This document shows, in pieces, positions 45,556 through 55,233 of a stretch of DNA of 64,000 nt. The translations under genes and the position numbers were made by a program. Numbering within the stretch: position 1 is the first letter of the stretch; each line of letters starts with the position of its first letter. Origin of the DNA: Secundilactobacillus silagincola. Lineage in GTDB: Bacteria; Bacillota; Bacilli; Lactobacillales; Lactobacillaceae. The stretch covers positions 62,001 to 126,000 of the forward strand of contig NZ_BCMJ01000002.1 of NCBI RefSeq assembly GCF_002583405.1, read 5' to 3'. The notes beneath the pieces are model-generated. The model was not told where the DNA came from. It saw only the letters and a program-made list of their open reading frames with translations, and ran no database searches.

Positions 45556-46167
45556 ATGACTGAATTTTATTTTATCCGCCATGGGCAGACTGAGGCTAAT
45601 GCTCTTGGTCTAAAACAGGGCACGATTAATTCTCAAATCACTTTGTTAAATGATAAAGGGAAAAAACAGGCACGGCATTTGCACGATGTGTTTGACATTG
45701 GCTTTGCTGATCAACTGATTGCCAGCCCATTGCACCGCACGCAAGAGACGGCGGCCATTCTCAATGCAACGGCGAAATTGCCTACGGAAACGGATGAACG
45801 GTTACTTGAAATCTCCTATGGTCAGTGGGACGGTTTAAAAAACCAGGCGTTACAAGCACAATATCCAGCTGTATTTGATCCGGTTCTACGTGACGTTTTA
45901 CCCAGTTATACGGAGTATGCCACTGATGGTGAAACATTTGATCACGTGATAGCGCGCATCACCGACTTTATGACGGCCTATGCGAATCGTTCAGCGGATG
46001 GAAAATACATCGTGGTCACCCATGGATTTACTGTTAAAGCAGCCGTGTTAGCCGCTTTGCAGCCACGGGATGCGATGACACTGCCAGAGCCCGATAATAC
46101 CAGCGTCACTAAAATTAGTTTAATTGATGGGCACTGTTACGTTTGGTTTTATAACCGATTATTATGA
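45556..46167 (+). CDS. histidine phosphatase, candidate phosphoserine phosphatase
   Basis: 203 residues. YFIRHGQTEANAL carries the phospho-histidine motif (His at about residue 9), IASPLHRTQETA the second Arg, and VVTHGFTVKAA the second His. Most such proteins are phosphatases rather than mutases. It is divergent from serC-serA, and no HAD-type SerB is visible, so phosphoserine is an attractive substrate (inference; metal-independent PSPs of this superfamily exist). The start at 45556 follows AGGG by 9 bases. Confidence 0.8.
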   Translation: MTEFYFIRHGQTEANALGLKQGTINSQITLLNDKGKKQARHLHDVFDIGFADQLIASPLHRTQETAAILNATAKLPTETDERLLEISYGQWDGLKNQALQAQYPAVFDPVLRDVLPSYTEYATDGETFDHVIARITDFMTAYANRSADGKYIVVTHGFTVKAAVLAALQPRDAMTLPEPDNTSVTKISLIDGHCYVWFYNRLL

Positions 46168-46170
46168 GCG

Positions 46171-46656
46171 TTAAAGGGACTTTATCATGTTATACCAGGT
46201 TTCACCAGCATGCGTAGAAGCTGAAACGCCCTCGTTGACATAGCCATTCCGTTCATAAAAAGGCACTAACTTTGCCAGACAGGTCAGCGTGATTGCTTCG
46301 CGGTTTTGAATGCGAGCTACATCTGCTAATTTCGTTAATAATTTACTGCCGAGACCCTTTCCACGTGCATCTTTGGCTACTGCAAGACTCAACACGGTTT
46401 GGTAACGATCCGTTGAGTTATTGGTCGTTAAGTGATCATAGAGGTCATCGGTAAGGTAGCGTTCGTTTGAAGCAGGACCAACCGCGTAGCCTAAGACTTG
46501 TGATCCCTGTGAGGCAACAATAAAAGTGTCGCTGATTTGCTCGATACGTTGCGCCATGCTGGTTCTGCTGGCGGCTTCGTCGGGAGTGAACCCCTGATTT
46601 TCAATGGTCATAATGGCATCAAGCTGGTTTGGTTTGGCGGGTTGAAATTTAAACAT
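46171..46656 (-). CDS. GNAT-family N-acetyltransferase
   Basis: 161 residues. The acetyl-CoA motif VAKDARGKGLGSKLL (R-x-x-G-x-G) is in the middle of the protein. The end, LVPFYERNGYVNEG, is typical of the family. The ATG at 46656 follows GGAGG; a longer frame to 46764 has none. Convergent with the phosphatase, with 3 bases between stops. Substrate unknown. Confidence 0.88.
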   Translation of the reverse strand: MFKFQPAKPNQLDAIMTIENQGFTPDEAASRTSMAQRIEQISDTFIVASQGSQVLGYAVGPASNERYLTDDLYDHLTTNNSTDRYQTVLSLAVAKDARGKGLGSKLLTKLADVARIQNREAITLTCLAKLVPFYERNGYVNEGVSASTHAGETWYNMIKSL

Positions 46657-46830
46657 AGACATCCTCCGGGTAATATTAGAATTGAAAACAACGCTCTCAT
46701 TATAAGTGAATCTTAGGACAAAAGAAAAGGCTGTGACATAAGGGTATATTGGTAAAAATTTCATCTGTTTTTTGGCTGAAAGACAACTTAAAGTTCGCTT
46801 TTACTCAATATTCTAATCTAGTCTAAAATG

Positions 46831-46941
46831 TTTCACAACTCAGGTTCTGGCCATTTAACACAAACAAAGCGTATTTCGGCAACTTTGCCGAAATACGCTT
46901 TGTTTGTGTTAAGCTCTGGAAACTACCAAGTTGTGTCACAC
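46831..46941. repeat. family A palindrome (copy A6)
   Basis: Ends TTTCACAACTCAGG and AAGTTGTGTCACAC are imperfect inverted repeats. The central stem AACACAAACAAAGCG... is a perfect 24-bp pair around AACTT. It lies 17 bases past the stop of the leftward regulator gene. Confidence 0.8.
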
Positions 46942-46957
46942 TCGCTTGATAATCTAA

Positions 46958-47587
46958 TCAGTTAGCATACAGCCAAACTCTTAACGTTAATAAATAAGCT
47001 TCGACTAGAGGGAAATCTTGTTTTCCTGGTAAAGAATCCTCTAAAACTTCGATGGTCTTTTGGGACCAGGGATGGATGCCCTTTTCATTTGAAATCAGTG
47101 CCAACTGTCCAGGCGTGAATAATTCTGCCAGTCCCAGTCGCTTTACTCTGCCATAGCGGTAACGCATGGCTAATGTCCAAAGGTAATCGTAAATTGATTG
47201 TTGTGCGGTAGTATCTAACGGAATGGTTTTAAGCAACGCATCTAATCGTTGTTCCAACTGCGTTTCTAATGCTGGATCCGAAATTGGTAAGTCAGTAACC
47301 AGTTGATGGGGTTTGGAAAGTGATTTTAAGAGGTCTAAAGCTGCCCGAAATAGGTAATTTTCCTGCCCGTAAACAGCTACTTGCTGATCAACGGAAGGGT
47401 CGACAACCAGGCCATAACGCGCCAAAAAGTCGGAAACCCAGTTCAGGTCGTGACGAATTGTGTCTGCGTCAGCGTTTAACGCTTGAGTGAGTTCTTCAAG
47501 AGGAACGTGCTTTGGGGCGTGGATAACGAGTAAAAGGGTTAAACGGGTAAGTCGTTCTGTGGTTTGTGGATCTTGATTTTTAATCAT
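46958..47587 (-). CDS. HTH/PRD-type regulator, short form
   Basis: 209 residues. An N-terminal helix-turn-helix (PLEELTQALNADADTIRHDLNWV) is followed by one PRD-like helical region with conserved-looking His/Arg residues. BglG/LevR-type regulators usually have two PRDs and EII domains, which are absent. It may be a short regulator or a truncated one. A GGAGG site supports the start. No target is evident beside it. Confidence 0.6.
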   Translation of the reverse strand: MIKNQDPQTTERLTRLTLLLVIHAPKHVPLEELTQALNADADTIRHDLNWVSDFLARYGLVVDPSVDQQVAVYGQENYLFRAALDLLKSLSKPHQLVTDLPISDPALETQLEQRLDALLKTIPLDTTAQQSIYDYLWTLAMRYRYGRVKRLGLAELFTPGQLALISNEKGIHPWSQKTIEVLEDSLPGKQDFPLVEAYLLTLRVWLYAN

Positions 47588-47735
47588 TTTTAAGCCTCCT
47601 TAATGACGTTAGTTTCACTTCTAATCTCAATGATTACAACTTAATCATCGCAGGTTAAAAGCCGGGTGTCAATCAGAAAGTAAACGGTTTCACTAAAGAC
47701 GTGATTCAAATTGGTAAATACCAAAATTTAAATCA

Positions 47736-47772
47736 AATAAGGCGTATTCCGTTCGACGGAATACGCCTTATT
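47736..47772. repeat. family A-type stem (copy A7, truncated flanks)
   Basis: AATAAGGCGTATTCCGT pairs perfectly with ACGGAATACGCCTTATT over TCG. The tip resembles copies A2, A3 and A6. Left flank TACCAAAATTT is decayed. It adjoins a family B copy. Confidence 0.6.
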
Positions 47773-47785
47773 GCTCACATTCAAA

Positions 47786-47899
47786 ACGTGTTCAGGTAGG
47801 CAGAGACTTGCACATAAGCTAAGAAAACGACGATCAGGACAAAACCACCTGATCCCCGTTTTCTTAGCTTACGCTCCAATCTCTAGACGCCTACCTTCA
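47786..47899. repeat. family B palindrome (copy B4)
   Basis: Pairs GGTAGGC/GCCTACC, AGAGA/TCTCT, TAAGCTAAGAAAACG/CGTTTTCTTAGCTTA and GATCAGG/CCTGATC. The GCAGAGACTTGC and CTCTAGACGCC arms are recognisably those of the family, but the stems and the tip differ from the other copies and are still fully paired. It ends 4 bases before the carB stop codon, so it lies at the 3' end of carAB mRNA. Confidence 0.8.
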
Positions 47900-47903
47900 C
47901 ACT

Positions 47904-50900
47904 CTACTGTTTAGCACTAGCAGACTGAGCATTTTTCACTAAAGCTGCGACAGTGTCAGAAGCGGTAAACAAAGTGACTTCGTGGCTTAAAGCCCGGGTT
48001 GTTAATTGCTTGGCCAGACTGCTTTCATCTTCAGTTGCGAGAACAAAAGCTAAGTTTTCGGGCCACTTTTGTCCCATCTGATAAACCTGGTGCGGATAGC
48101 CACCCGCATCAAGTGCTGCCATTAATTCAGTATTTTTAGCATCGTGTGGCGTAACCAAGATTGGTCCCACTTGGTCACTATCGAAATGGTAGCTGTCAAA
48201 GAATGCTTTATGAAGTGCTTCAGCTAAGGTCTTGCCGTGACCAAGATCTTCACCGGTTGATTTCATTTCTGGACTAAGTGCAGTTGGTGCACCCGGTAAC
48301 TTAGCGAATGAGAAGACGGGTGCTTTCACATAAACACTATCTGGTTCTGGATACATTCCTGGCTGCAGGTCGATTTCGTCCAGTGATTTGCCAATGATCA
48401 ATTGGGTTGCGAGCTGAGCCAAATGCATATGAGTAATTTTACTCATGAATGGCACGGTCCTTGAAGCCCGTGGATTCACTTCAATCACGTAAACTTGATC
48501 AGCGACGATAAACTGGATGTTCATCATACCGATGCAGTGGACGGATTTACCAATTTTAGTTGCGATTTGAACGATTTCGGCTTTTTGAGAAGTCGTTAAC
48601 GTCTGTGGTGGGTACATGGCGATTGAATCACCTGAGTGGACACCAGCGCCTTCCAAATGTTCCATGATGCCTGGAATGAAGACTTGTTTACCATCACTGA
48701 GGATGTCAACTTCACATTCGGTACCCTTAATGTATTTATCAATTAAAATAGGTTCGCCATGGCTGTGCTTCAATGCTGGAACGAGGTAATCGTTAAGCTC
48801 GTCTTGATCATGAACGATTGCCATACCCTTGCCACCAAGGACGAAGCTTGGCCGTACTAAAACGGGGTAGCCTAGCTTGGTTGCAATTTCATGGGCACCT
48901 GGAATATCAGTTGCAGTGTCACCAGCAGGATGAGCAATGTTCTGATCAATCAGCAGATCTTCAAAATCGTGCCGATTTTCAGTTTGTTCAATGCCGGCCA
49001 TGTTAGTTCCGAGGATTTTAACGCCACGATCAGTGAGCTGTTGAGTCAAATTAATCGCTGTTTGACCACCAAATTGAACGATAACACCGATGGGTTTTTC
49101 TAAGTTAACGATGTTCATGACTGAGTCAATGGTGAGGGGTTCAAAGTAGAGCTTGTCTGAAATTGAAAAGTCGGTTGAAACGGTTTCCGGATTGTTATTA
49201 ATAATAATGGCATTATAACCGGCAGCCTGAAGCGCTTTGACCGAGTGAACGGTGGTGTAGTCAAATTCCACACCTTGACCGATCCGGATAGGGCCAGCAC
49301 CTAGTACAATTACACTGTTGCCCAGTGGCTTACTTTCGTTTTCGTTACCAACCGTACTGTAAAAGTAGGGGGTAAAACTTTCAAATTCAGCAGCACAGGT
49401 ATCAACCATTTTGTAGACTAAATGTTGATCGGTCATACTATGAAGTTTAGTTAATTCATCATCAGTAACGTTGGTGACGGCTTTGATCATGTCGTCATCA
49501 AAGCCCAGCTTTTGGGCTTTTAGAACCAAGCTAGAGGTTAACATACCAGTCATTAACTCTTTTTGCATGTTAATGATGTTGATTAATTTGGACAAGAAGA
49601 ATTCATCAATTTTGGTTGAATCGTGCAGTTGTTCGATCGTTGCACCTTTGCAAATGGCTGCAAATAATTCAAATAAACGAATATCAGTTGGTGTTTTAAT
49701 AGTTTCGAGTAAATCGTCAAGTGATTTATTTTTAGCATCATCCGGTAAAAGCGTGGTTTGCATCTGGGAGTCCAGCTCTAATGATTGAACTGCTTTTAAG
49801 AGGGATTCTTCAATGTTACTGCCAATTGCCATGACCTCGCCAGTGGCCTTCATTTGGGTGCCTAGTTTACGGTCGGCATGGTAGAACTTGTCGAAAGCAA
49901 AGCGCGGAATTTTGGCAACAACGTAATCTAACGCTGGTTCAAACATGGCGTAGGTCGTTTGTGTGATTGGATTAATGATTTCGTCCAGATTAAGGCCCAC
50001 CGCAATTTTAGCCGCAATCTTAGCAATTGGATAACCCGTTGCTTTTGAGGCTAAGGCTGATGAACGGCTGACCCGAGGATTAACTTCAATCACGTAGTAG
50101 TGTTCGCTATAAGGATCCTGAGCTAATTGAACGTTGCAGCCACCTTCGATTTTAAGGGCGTTCACAATCGTCAGCGATGCGTCACGTAAGCGTTGATACT
50201 CTTTATCCGTTAGTGTTTGTGTTGGGGTAAAGACGATTGAATCACCGGTATGAACACCAACGGGATCGAAGTTTTCCATCCCAGCCACAATAATTGATGA
50301 TCCCTTGTGATCGCGCATGACTTCAAACTCAATTTCTTTGTAACCAGCGATGCTCTTTTCAACCAAGCATTCGGTTTCTGGTGACATGGTTAAACCACGA
50401 TTGAGTACCGTTTCCATTTCCGTATCGTTATGAGCAAAACCGCCACCAGTACCGCCGAGGGTGTACGCTGGCCGGATAATAACGGGATAACCAATTTCGT
50501 GGGCAAAATCTAACCCTGTTTTAAGGTCGTAAACCGTCTTCGAAGGTGGAATTGGTTGGTTGAGATCCTTCATTAAGTCTTTGAAGGCTTCACGGTCTTC
50601 AGCTTGGTTGATCGTATGCAGGTTAGTTCCTAAGAGCTCAATTCCCAGGTCAGCAAGAATACCCTTTTTAGCTAGTTCTACTGCCAGGTTAAGCCCAGTT
50701 TGACCACCTAAAGTTGGTAGGATAGCATCGGGTTTTTCCTTCTTCAAAATGGCAGTGACGCTGTCCAACGTCAAGGGTTCCAAGTAGACTTTATCGGCGA
50801 TTTCGTCGTCGGTCATAATCGTGGCTGGGTTGGAATTGATCAGAACGGTGTCATAACCCTCTTCTTTTAAGCTTAAGCAGGCTTGACTGCCAGCATAATC

Positions 50901-50978
50901 AAATTCAGCAGCTTGGCCAATAACGATTGGACCAGAGCCGATAATGACGATTTTATTTAAATCTGTTCTTTTAGGCAT
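47904..50978 (-). CDS. carB: carbamoyl-phosphate synthase large subunit CarB
   Basis: 1024 residues, a little shorter than typical (about 1060). Two ATP-grasp halves are present, with [17 protein letters not shown] in the first and [17 protein letters not shown] in the second. [26 protein letters not shown] is an intact metal site (cited in parts). The start [10 protein letters not shown] at 50978 overlaps the carA stop by 8 bases; the longer frame to 51218 runs through carA. It makes carbamoyl phosphate for pyrimidines and/or arginine. Confidence 0.96.
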   Translation of the reverse strand: MPKRTDLNKIVIIGSGPIVIGQAAEFDYAGSQACLSLKEEGYDTVLINSNPATIMTDDEIADKVYLEPLTLDSVTAILKKEKPDAILPTLGGQTGLNLAVELAKKGILADLGIELLGTNLHTINQAEDREAFKDLMKDLNQPIPPSKTVYDLKTGLDFAHEIGYPVIIRPAYTLGGTGGGFAHNDTEMETVLNRGLTMSPETECLVEKSIAGYKEIEFEVMRDHKGSSIIVAGMENFDPVGVHTGDSIVFTPTQTLTDKEYQRLRDASLTIVNALKIEGGCNVQLAQDPYSEHYYVIEVNPRVSRSSALASKATGYPIAKIAAKIAVGLNLDEIINPITQTTYAMFEPALDYVVAKIPRFAFDKFYHADRKLGTQMKATGEVMAIGSNIEESLLKAVQSLELDSQMQTTLLPDDAKNKSLDDLLETIKTPTDIRLFELFAAICKGATIEQLHDSTKIDEFFLSKLINIINMQKELMTGMLTSSLVLKAQKLGFDDDMIKAVTNVTDDELTKLHSMTDQHLVYKMVDTCAAEFESFTPYFYSTVGNENESKPLGNSVIVLGAGPIRIGQGVEFDYTTVHSVKALQAAGYNAIIINNNPETVSTDFSISDKLYFEPLTIDSVMNIVNLEKPIGVIVQFGGQTAINLTQQLTDRGVKILGTNMAGIEQTENRHDFEDLLIDQNIAHPAGDTATDIPGAHEIATKLGYPVLVRPSFVLGGKGMAIVHDQDELNDYLVPALKHSHGEPILIDKYIKGTECEVDILSDGKQVFIPGIMEHLEGAGVHSGDSIAMYPPQTLTTSQKAEIVQIATKIGKSVHCIGMMNIQFIVADQVYVIEVNPRASRTVPFMSKITHMHLAQLATQLIIGKSLDEIDLQPGMYPEPDSVYVKAPVFSFAKLPGAPTALSPEMKSTGEDLGHGKTLAEALHKAFFDSYHFDSDQVGPILVTPHDAKNTELMAALDAGGYPHQVYQMGQKWPENLAFVLATEDESSLAKQLTTRALSHEVTLFTASDTVAALVKNAQSASAKQ

Positions 50979-52041
50979 GTTGTACTCCCCCATTCGTATG
51001 CATTGAACCAATGAATTTACTGAATAACCGCGTTGCTTCATGTGGTCCCGGTGCAGCTTCTGGGTGATACTGAACAGAAAAGACCGGTTTACCAGGGTAG
51101 CGCAATCCTTCGCAGGTTTGATCATTGATTTCAATGGCGGTAACTTCAAGGGGTGTTTCATCGACGGAATCAATATCAACGGCGAAACCGTGATTTTGTG
51201 AGGTGATAATGACTTCACCTGTCAGTAGGTTCTTAACGGGGTGGTTAATACCACGGTGTCCGAAGACCATCTTATAAGTGCGGGCGCCATTTGCCAGCGC
51301 CAAAAGCTGGTGACCCAGGCAGATACCAAATAGTGGGTAATGCTCCTGCAGTTCTCTAATAACGGGCAGGAAATCCGTGAATTCTTCGGGGTCTCCAGGG
51401 CCATTCGATAACAGGATGCCATCTGGATGCAAAGCTTCGATTGACTCGAAGTTAGCTTCTGGTGTGACCACAGTCACGTTAGCACCGAAGTTTCTCAGTG
51501 ATTTAACAATGTTTGCTTTGACCCCGAAATCAACTAAGACAACGTGATCCGGATGCTCGTTTTCAGGGTGTGAGAAGGTCGCTGATTTAACCACCATATC
51601 CACGGCTTTAGTCTGGTTAAAACTGCTTTTAGACAGTGGCTGATTAGTCAAACTGGCTTTCATGGTACCGTGTTTCCTGATGATTTTTGTTAATTTACGA
51701 GTGTCAACACCAGTGATGCCTGGGACGCCAGACTTTTTTAAGAATTCATCTAACGTCATGACACTTTGATAATGAAAAACCGTCGTTGCAATTTCTTGCA
51801 TGACAACGGCTGATGCAGCAATCGTTGGCGACTGATTAGCGTGAAGCGAAATGCCATAGTTACCAATTAATGGATAAGTAAAGGTGATGATTTGGTTCGT
51901 GTATGAGGGATCGGTGATGCTTTCTTGATAACCTACCATGCTGGTAGTGAAAACTAATTCACCCTTAATCTCTTTAGTGAGGTCACCAACAGCGGTGCCT
52001 ACAAATTGTTCTCCGTTTTCCAGTGTTAAATATTTCTTCAT
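50971..52041 (-). CDS. carA: carbamoyl-phosphate synthase small subunit CarA
   Basis: 356 residues. The C-terminal amidotransferase has Cys in [12 protein letters not shown] and His-Glu in [12 protein letters not shown]; the N-terminal CPSase domain starts [10 protein letters not shown]. The start at 52041 follows GGAGG by 9 bases. It supplies ammonia from glutamine to CarB. No PyrR-type attenuator is seen in its leader; an ArgR-like box lies upstream. Confidence 0.96.
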   Translation of the reverse strand: MKKYLTLENGEQFVGTAVGDLTKEIKGELVFTTSMVGYQESITDPSYTNQIITFTYPLIGNYGISLHANQSPTIAASAVVMQEIATTVFHYQSVMTLDEFLKKSGVPGITGVDTRKLTKIIRKHGTMKASLTNQPLSKSSFNQTKAVDMVVKSATFSHPENEHPDHVVLVDFGVKANIVKSLRNFGANVTVVTPEANFESIEALHPDGILLSNGPGDPEEFTDFLPVIRELQEHYPLFGICLGHQLLALANGARTYKMVFGHRGINHPVKNLLTGEVIITSQNHGFAVDIDSVDETPLEVTAIEINDQTCEGLRYPGKPVFSVQYHPEAAPGPHEATRLFSKFIGSMHTNGGVQHA

Positions 52042-52097
52042 GTTTGATAGCCTCCTCAATGACCGCCTCGCCGGACGGAGTTAATTGCTTTTTGTAT

Positions 52098-52126
52098 AAG
52101 ATAAGATTTTTATCGAGTATTGTCAA
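52098..52126 (-). promoter_or_regulatory. carAB promoter
   Basis: TTGACA (52126-52121) and TATCTT (52103-52098) are 17 bases apart, 57 bases before the carA start. Confidence 0.65.
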
Positions 52127-52182
52127 GTTGGTTTATACATAAAAACGGCTATTTTCAGTTAAATATAAGTTATTTAGGCTTT

Positions 52183-52198
52183 ATATGAATACTTATAG
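52183..52198 (-). promoter_or_regulatory. possible ArgR box upstream of carAB
   Basis: CTATAAGTATTCATAT resembles an ARG half-box (TGAATA-type). Several further TGAATA/TATTCA motifs occur in 52320-52480. Judged by eye only. Confidence 0.3.
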
Positions 52199-52528
52199 AG
52201 ATAAAACGCAACTTTATTTTATACATTCCCGAAAGATAGCTGTCTGACATTACTCAACAAAACCTTGATACAAAAAGGTTTACAACAAACTGTGGAAAAA
52301 TCTAGAAAACGCCAATAGAACAGTGTTATGCAGAAAACTGAATATACAAAAGTTTTTTCTGAATATTTGTCAGTTGTTGCTATTGATTTTTTTAGATTTG
52401 AATTGATTTTAAACTAAATCTACGAATAAATCTAGTCAAAATCAGTTCTGATATTCGTTTTTAATTGAATATATCAGTTATGATCTCCATTATATTGTCT
52501 GCAAAACATAAAAAGACAAACTAATCAC
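52199..52528. other. A/T-rich intergenic stretch upstream of carAB
   Basis: No gene is supported. It holds scattered TGAATAT/ATATTCA and TCTAGA/CTAAATCTA motifs, some possibly ArgR sites. No hairpin with a T-run is seen except the terminator at 52529. Confidence 0.5.
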
Positions 52529-52573
52529 AAAACAAGGGTCGTTCACCAATTAGTGGTGAACGACCCTTGTTTT
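52529..52573 (-). terminator. terminator of the 76-aa gene
   Basis: AAAACAAGGGTCGTTCACC pairs perfectly with GGTGAACGACCCTTGTTTT around 7 bases, with T-run in both directions. Confidence 0.9.
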
Positions 52574-52596
52574 AAAACGATTTTACTAATAATAAA

Positions 52597-52827
52597 TTAC
52601 TTAGCATCCGCAGTCTTCAAGTTACCTTCAACAAACTTACGAATGTCAGCTTCAGATTCGGTCATGAATGGTTTCATTTGTTCCTCGGTCTTCATGGTAT
52701 CGTGACCGTTGTGTTCCATGAGGTAATCCCAAATGGCGTCGCGAACTGGCATTTCTTCATCGCTCCAGTCAAAAGCGTCATTCATATTGTAATCCAAGAA
52801 TAAAGTCTTATCTACTGATTCTGCCAT
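52597..52827 (-). CDS. small acidic protein, unknown
   Basis: 76 residues, soluble, acidic, with a GGAGG site 8 bases before the ATG and a strong terminator behind. I do not recognise a domain. Normal codon use and signals make it a credible gene. Confidence 0.8.
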   Translation of the reverse strand: MAESVDKTLFLDYNMNDAFDWSDEEMPVRDAIWDYLMEHNGHDTMKTEEQMKPFMTESEADIRKFVEGNLKTADAK

Positions 52828-53058
52828 ATTGAATTCCTCCTTACAAACTACATTGTAGTCCTTTATTTCTGAGTGTTAAATTTTTTGCTTATGAATGAGA
52901 TTAGACACATTAAATCATCTACTGGAAGCGTTTAGAAGATGATTAAATCGGGCTACAATCAATCATAATATTTAACAAAGCCGACTATTAGTGCTAACAT
53001 AAAATTGTTAGGGTATCCTAACGTATGATTTTAAGACAATAAAGGGAGCGCGATTTAA

Positions 53059-53205
53059 ATGGCTAACAAGTTAAGTAAAGAACAGCGTAAGGCATTGATC
53101 GAAAAGGCAGAGGAAGACCGTGCTAAGCACCCAAAGGCTAAGAGTGGCAAGTCAGGTTTCGCTACAATTGACGAAGCTGCTGAAAAGCTAGAAAACCAAA
53201 ACTAA
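53059..53205 (+). CDS. small basic protein, unknown (48 aa)
   Basis: The frame encodes 48 residues beginning MANKLSKEQRKALIEKA and ending KLENQN, strongly Lys/Ala/Glu-rich. AAAGGGAG lies 10 bases before the ATG and codons are those of highly expressed genes (AAG, GCT, CGT). A terminator follows. It is too short for most gene finders. A cre-like TGGAAGCGTTTAGA lies about 130 bases upstream. Function unknown; composition suggests a nucleic-acid- or ribosome-associated stress peptide, which is only a guess. Confidence 0.75.
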   Translation: MANKLSKEQRKALIEKAEEDRAKHPKAKSGKSGFATIDEAAEKLENQN

Positions 53206-53240
53206 TCAAAAACGGCTTTGGCTGTTTTCAAAAGAACAGT

Positions 53241-53286
53241 AAAAAGAACGTGATGGCAACCGATTGGCTGTGATCACGTTCTTTTT
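53241..53286. terminator. bidirectional terminator
   Basis: AAAAAGAACGTGAT pairs with ATCACGTTCTTTTT around an 18-base loop. It lies between the 48-aa gene and the convergent GcvH-like gene and can end both. Confidence 0.88.
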
Positions 53287-53290
53287 GTAG

Positions 53291-53662
53291 TTAGGCAGTT
53301 TTAACATCGACTAACCAGTTATCCTGAGTTGAATGGTTAGCTAGTTGATCACTTTGTTTAAGCAAGTCATTATTTCTTGTAATAATGGTGCCTTTAACGG
53401 GTGATTTTAAAGTTTCAACCGCTTTTGCGCCTTCCATTTCAAGCAGGTCATCATCGGGCTCCAATTGGTCATCTGGTGATGAAAAGTCCATAAAAGTGAT
53501 ATCACCTAGATCCTCATAAACTTGATCGGTCATCCCGATTCTGACGACACCTGGCTTGATTTCTTGATACCAAACGCCGTCTTTTTCTTTCGGTTCAAAC
53601 TTAGCTGGTTTTCCACCAAACAAGTGTTTAATACTAGTGATTAATTTCGTCCAAAATGACAT
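53291..53662 (-). CDS. GcvH-like lipoyl-domain protein
   Basis: 123 residues, close to GcvH size. VVRIGMTDQVYEDLGDI matches the H-protein N-terminal strand pattern, and EMEGAKAVETLKSPVKG corresponds to the H-protein segment with the lipoylated lysine (Lys80 here). No other glycine-cleavage genes are near. It is divergent from the lipoate ligase next door, which probably loads it. The start at 53662 is chosen for GAGGGAG upstream. Confidence 0.8.
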   Translation of the reverse strand: MSFWTKLITSIKHLFGGKPAKFEPKEKDGVWYQEIKPGVVRIGMTDQVYEDLGDITFMDFSSPDDQLEPDDDLLEMEGAKAVETLKSPVKGTIITRNNDLLKQSDQLANHSTQDNWLVDVKTA

Positions 53663-53808
53663 GACTATTCGCTCCCTCACATTTCGTTCATACAGTTAGT
53701 ATACCGAGGTTTGTGAAAGAAAGAAAGCGATTCACGTTGGACTGGTATCGGCACCAGAAAAACCGTAAAATAGAAGTATCAAATATCAGTGAAAAAGGGG
53801 CAAACCTT

Positions 53809-54849
53809 ATGTTCTTAATCGATACCAGTCGTGATGGCAAACCAGTCTATGATCCAATCGTCAATCAATCCCTTGATAATTATTTGATCAATGATCTCAA
53901 ATTACCGGGGCATGGTCTCATCATGTACATTAACGAGCCTTCCGTGATTGTCGGGGTGAATCAAAATGTGTTTGCGGAGGTCAACGTACCATATTTACGC
54001 AAGAATAACATTGCGTTAGTCCGACGTACATCAGGCGGTGGTGCTGTTTATCATGATATGGGTAACTTGGTGTTCGAAAATATTGTGGTAGGGGAAACCG
54101 ATGATGACGCTGAATGGGGGAACTACAGTGTCTTCGCTCAGCCAATTCTTGATGCGCTACACGAATTAGGAGCAACGGATGCCGTTTTACGTGGCAATTC
54201 CGACCTCGTGGTAAATGATCATAAGTTTACCGGTATGACCATGGTTAAGTCAGGCGATGCCTATGCTGCTGGCGGAACGCTGATGTATGACATGGATTTG
54301 GAGGCAGCTAGTCAGGCCTTACACCCGGTTGAAACGCGGATTAACGGTAAATGGGTCAAATCAAATCGAAGTAACATTGAAAATATTAAAGCTCACTTGG
54401 CACCAGAACATCAGCAGTTAACGAGTGAAGCCTTCAAGACTCAGTTGTTACTGAAGTTATTCCACGTAGAGCATTTAGAAGATATTGAAACTTATCATTT
54501 AACTGATCATGATTGGCAAATCATTGATGAACGGTTAGCCGAACAATATCGAACGAATGACTGGAATTTTGGTGCTAATCCCGGTTTTAACCGCTATCGG
54601 TTTAAGCAATTTGATGCAGGTACCGTTGCCCTTAATCTGATGGTTGACCAGCGGCAAATTATCAAGGTCGCTGTATACGGTGATTTACTTGATGATAAAT
54701 TGGCCCGCAAGTTAGAAAGTCAGCTGACGGATGCCAGTCTAGATAAAGATGAATTACGAAAACGGCTCAGTAAGCGCTGGTTGCGTAAAGTACTGAGTGA
54801 CGCGGATATTGAAACATTAGTTGATGAATTATTAATTGAAAAGCAGTAG
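53809..54849 (+). CDS. lplA: lipoate-protein ligase LplA
   Basis: 346 residues, two domains. RRTSGGGAVYHDMGNLVF (about 72-89) binds lipoyl-AMP, and NDHKFTGMTMVKSG contains the lysine expected to contact it. The C-terminal ~90 residues form the accessory domain. It activates free lipoate and attaches it to lipoyl domains. The ATG at 53809 follows AAAGGGG by 8 bases; the frame's upstream extension (to 53713) is not supported. Confidence 0.93.
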   Translation: MFLIDTSRDGKPVYDPIVNQSLDNYLINDLKLPGHGLIMYINEPSVIVGVNQNVFAEVNVPYLRKNNIALVRRTSGGGAVYHDMGNLVFENIVVGETDDDAEWGNYSVFAQPILDALHELGATDAVLRGNSDLVVNDHKFTGMTMVKSGDAYAAGGTLMYDMDLEAASQALHPVETRINGKWVKSNRSNIENIKAHLAPEHQQLTSEAFKTQLLLKLFHVEHLEDIETYHLTDHDWQIIDERLAEQYRTNDWNFGANPGFNRYRFKQFDAGTVALNLMVDQRQIIKVAVYGDLLDDKLARKLESQLTDASLDKDELRKRLSKRWLRKVLSDADIETLVDELLIEKQ

Positions 54850-54856
54850 GTGAATC

Positions 54857-55165
54857 ATGGCAAAAGCAAAGTATCCAGTTGAAGAATATATCGGTGTGCC
54901 AGTTGAGCAGGATGATAGCGGTCAGTACGTTATCCGTGATGAATCAGATTTTCAACTGCATTCTTGGCGAACTGGTAGGCATACCAAGGGTAAATTGAAA
55001 GGAATCGGCCAGGTTTTTTTGACCGAGAATCATTTAACGGTAGCGGTGGTTGCCACCAAACCTGTGGCGTATAAGGACAGGCATGCCATTACAACGATGC
55101 AACGCTTCACCAGTGAGTTTGTTAGCGATGAGTTAATTCAGCTGGCAAAAACCAAACTTAAATAG
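54857..55165 (+). CDS. small protein downstream of lplA, unknown
   Basis: 102 residues, soluble. It starts 7 bases after lplA, so it is co-transcribed. AGTAGGTGA precedes the start. I recognise no domain. Strongly charged, with a Lys/Gly-rich middle. Confidence 0.75.
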   Translation: MAKAKYPVEEYIGVPVEQDDSGQYVIRDESDFQLHSWRTGRHTKGKLKGIGQVFLTENHLTVAVVATKPVAYKDRHAITTMQRFTSEFVSDELIQLAKTKLK

Positions 55166-55168
55166 TAC

Positions 55169-55207
55169 AAAAAGGACTTCAACTCAAAAATGGCTGAAGT
55201 TCTTTTT
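55169..55207 (+). terminator. terminator of lplA and its partner
   Basis: AAAAAGGACTTCA pairs with TGAAGTTCTTTTT. Confidence 0.8.
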
Positions 55208-55233
55208 GTATATATATTCATACTTGATTTACT

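Noticed and set aside
52058-52130. PyrR-type attenuator before carA
   Set aside because: No anti-antiterminator or terminator stem in the short leader.
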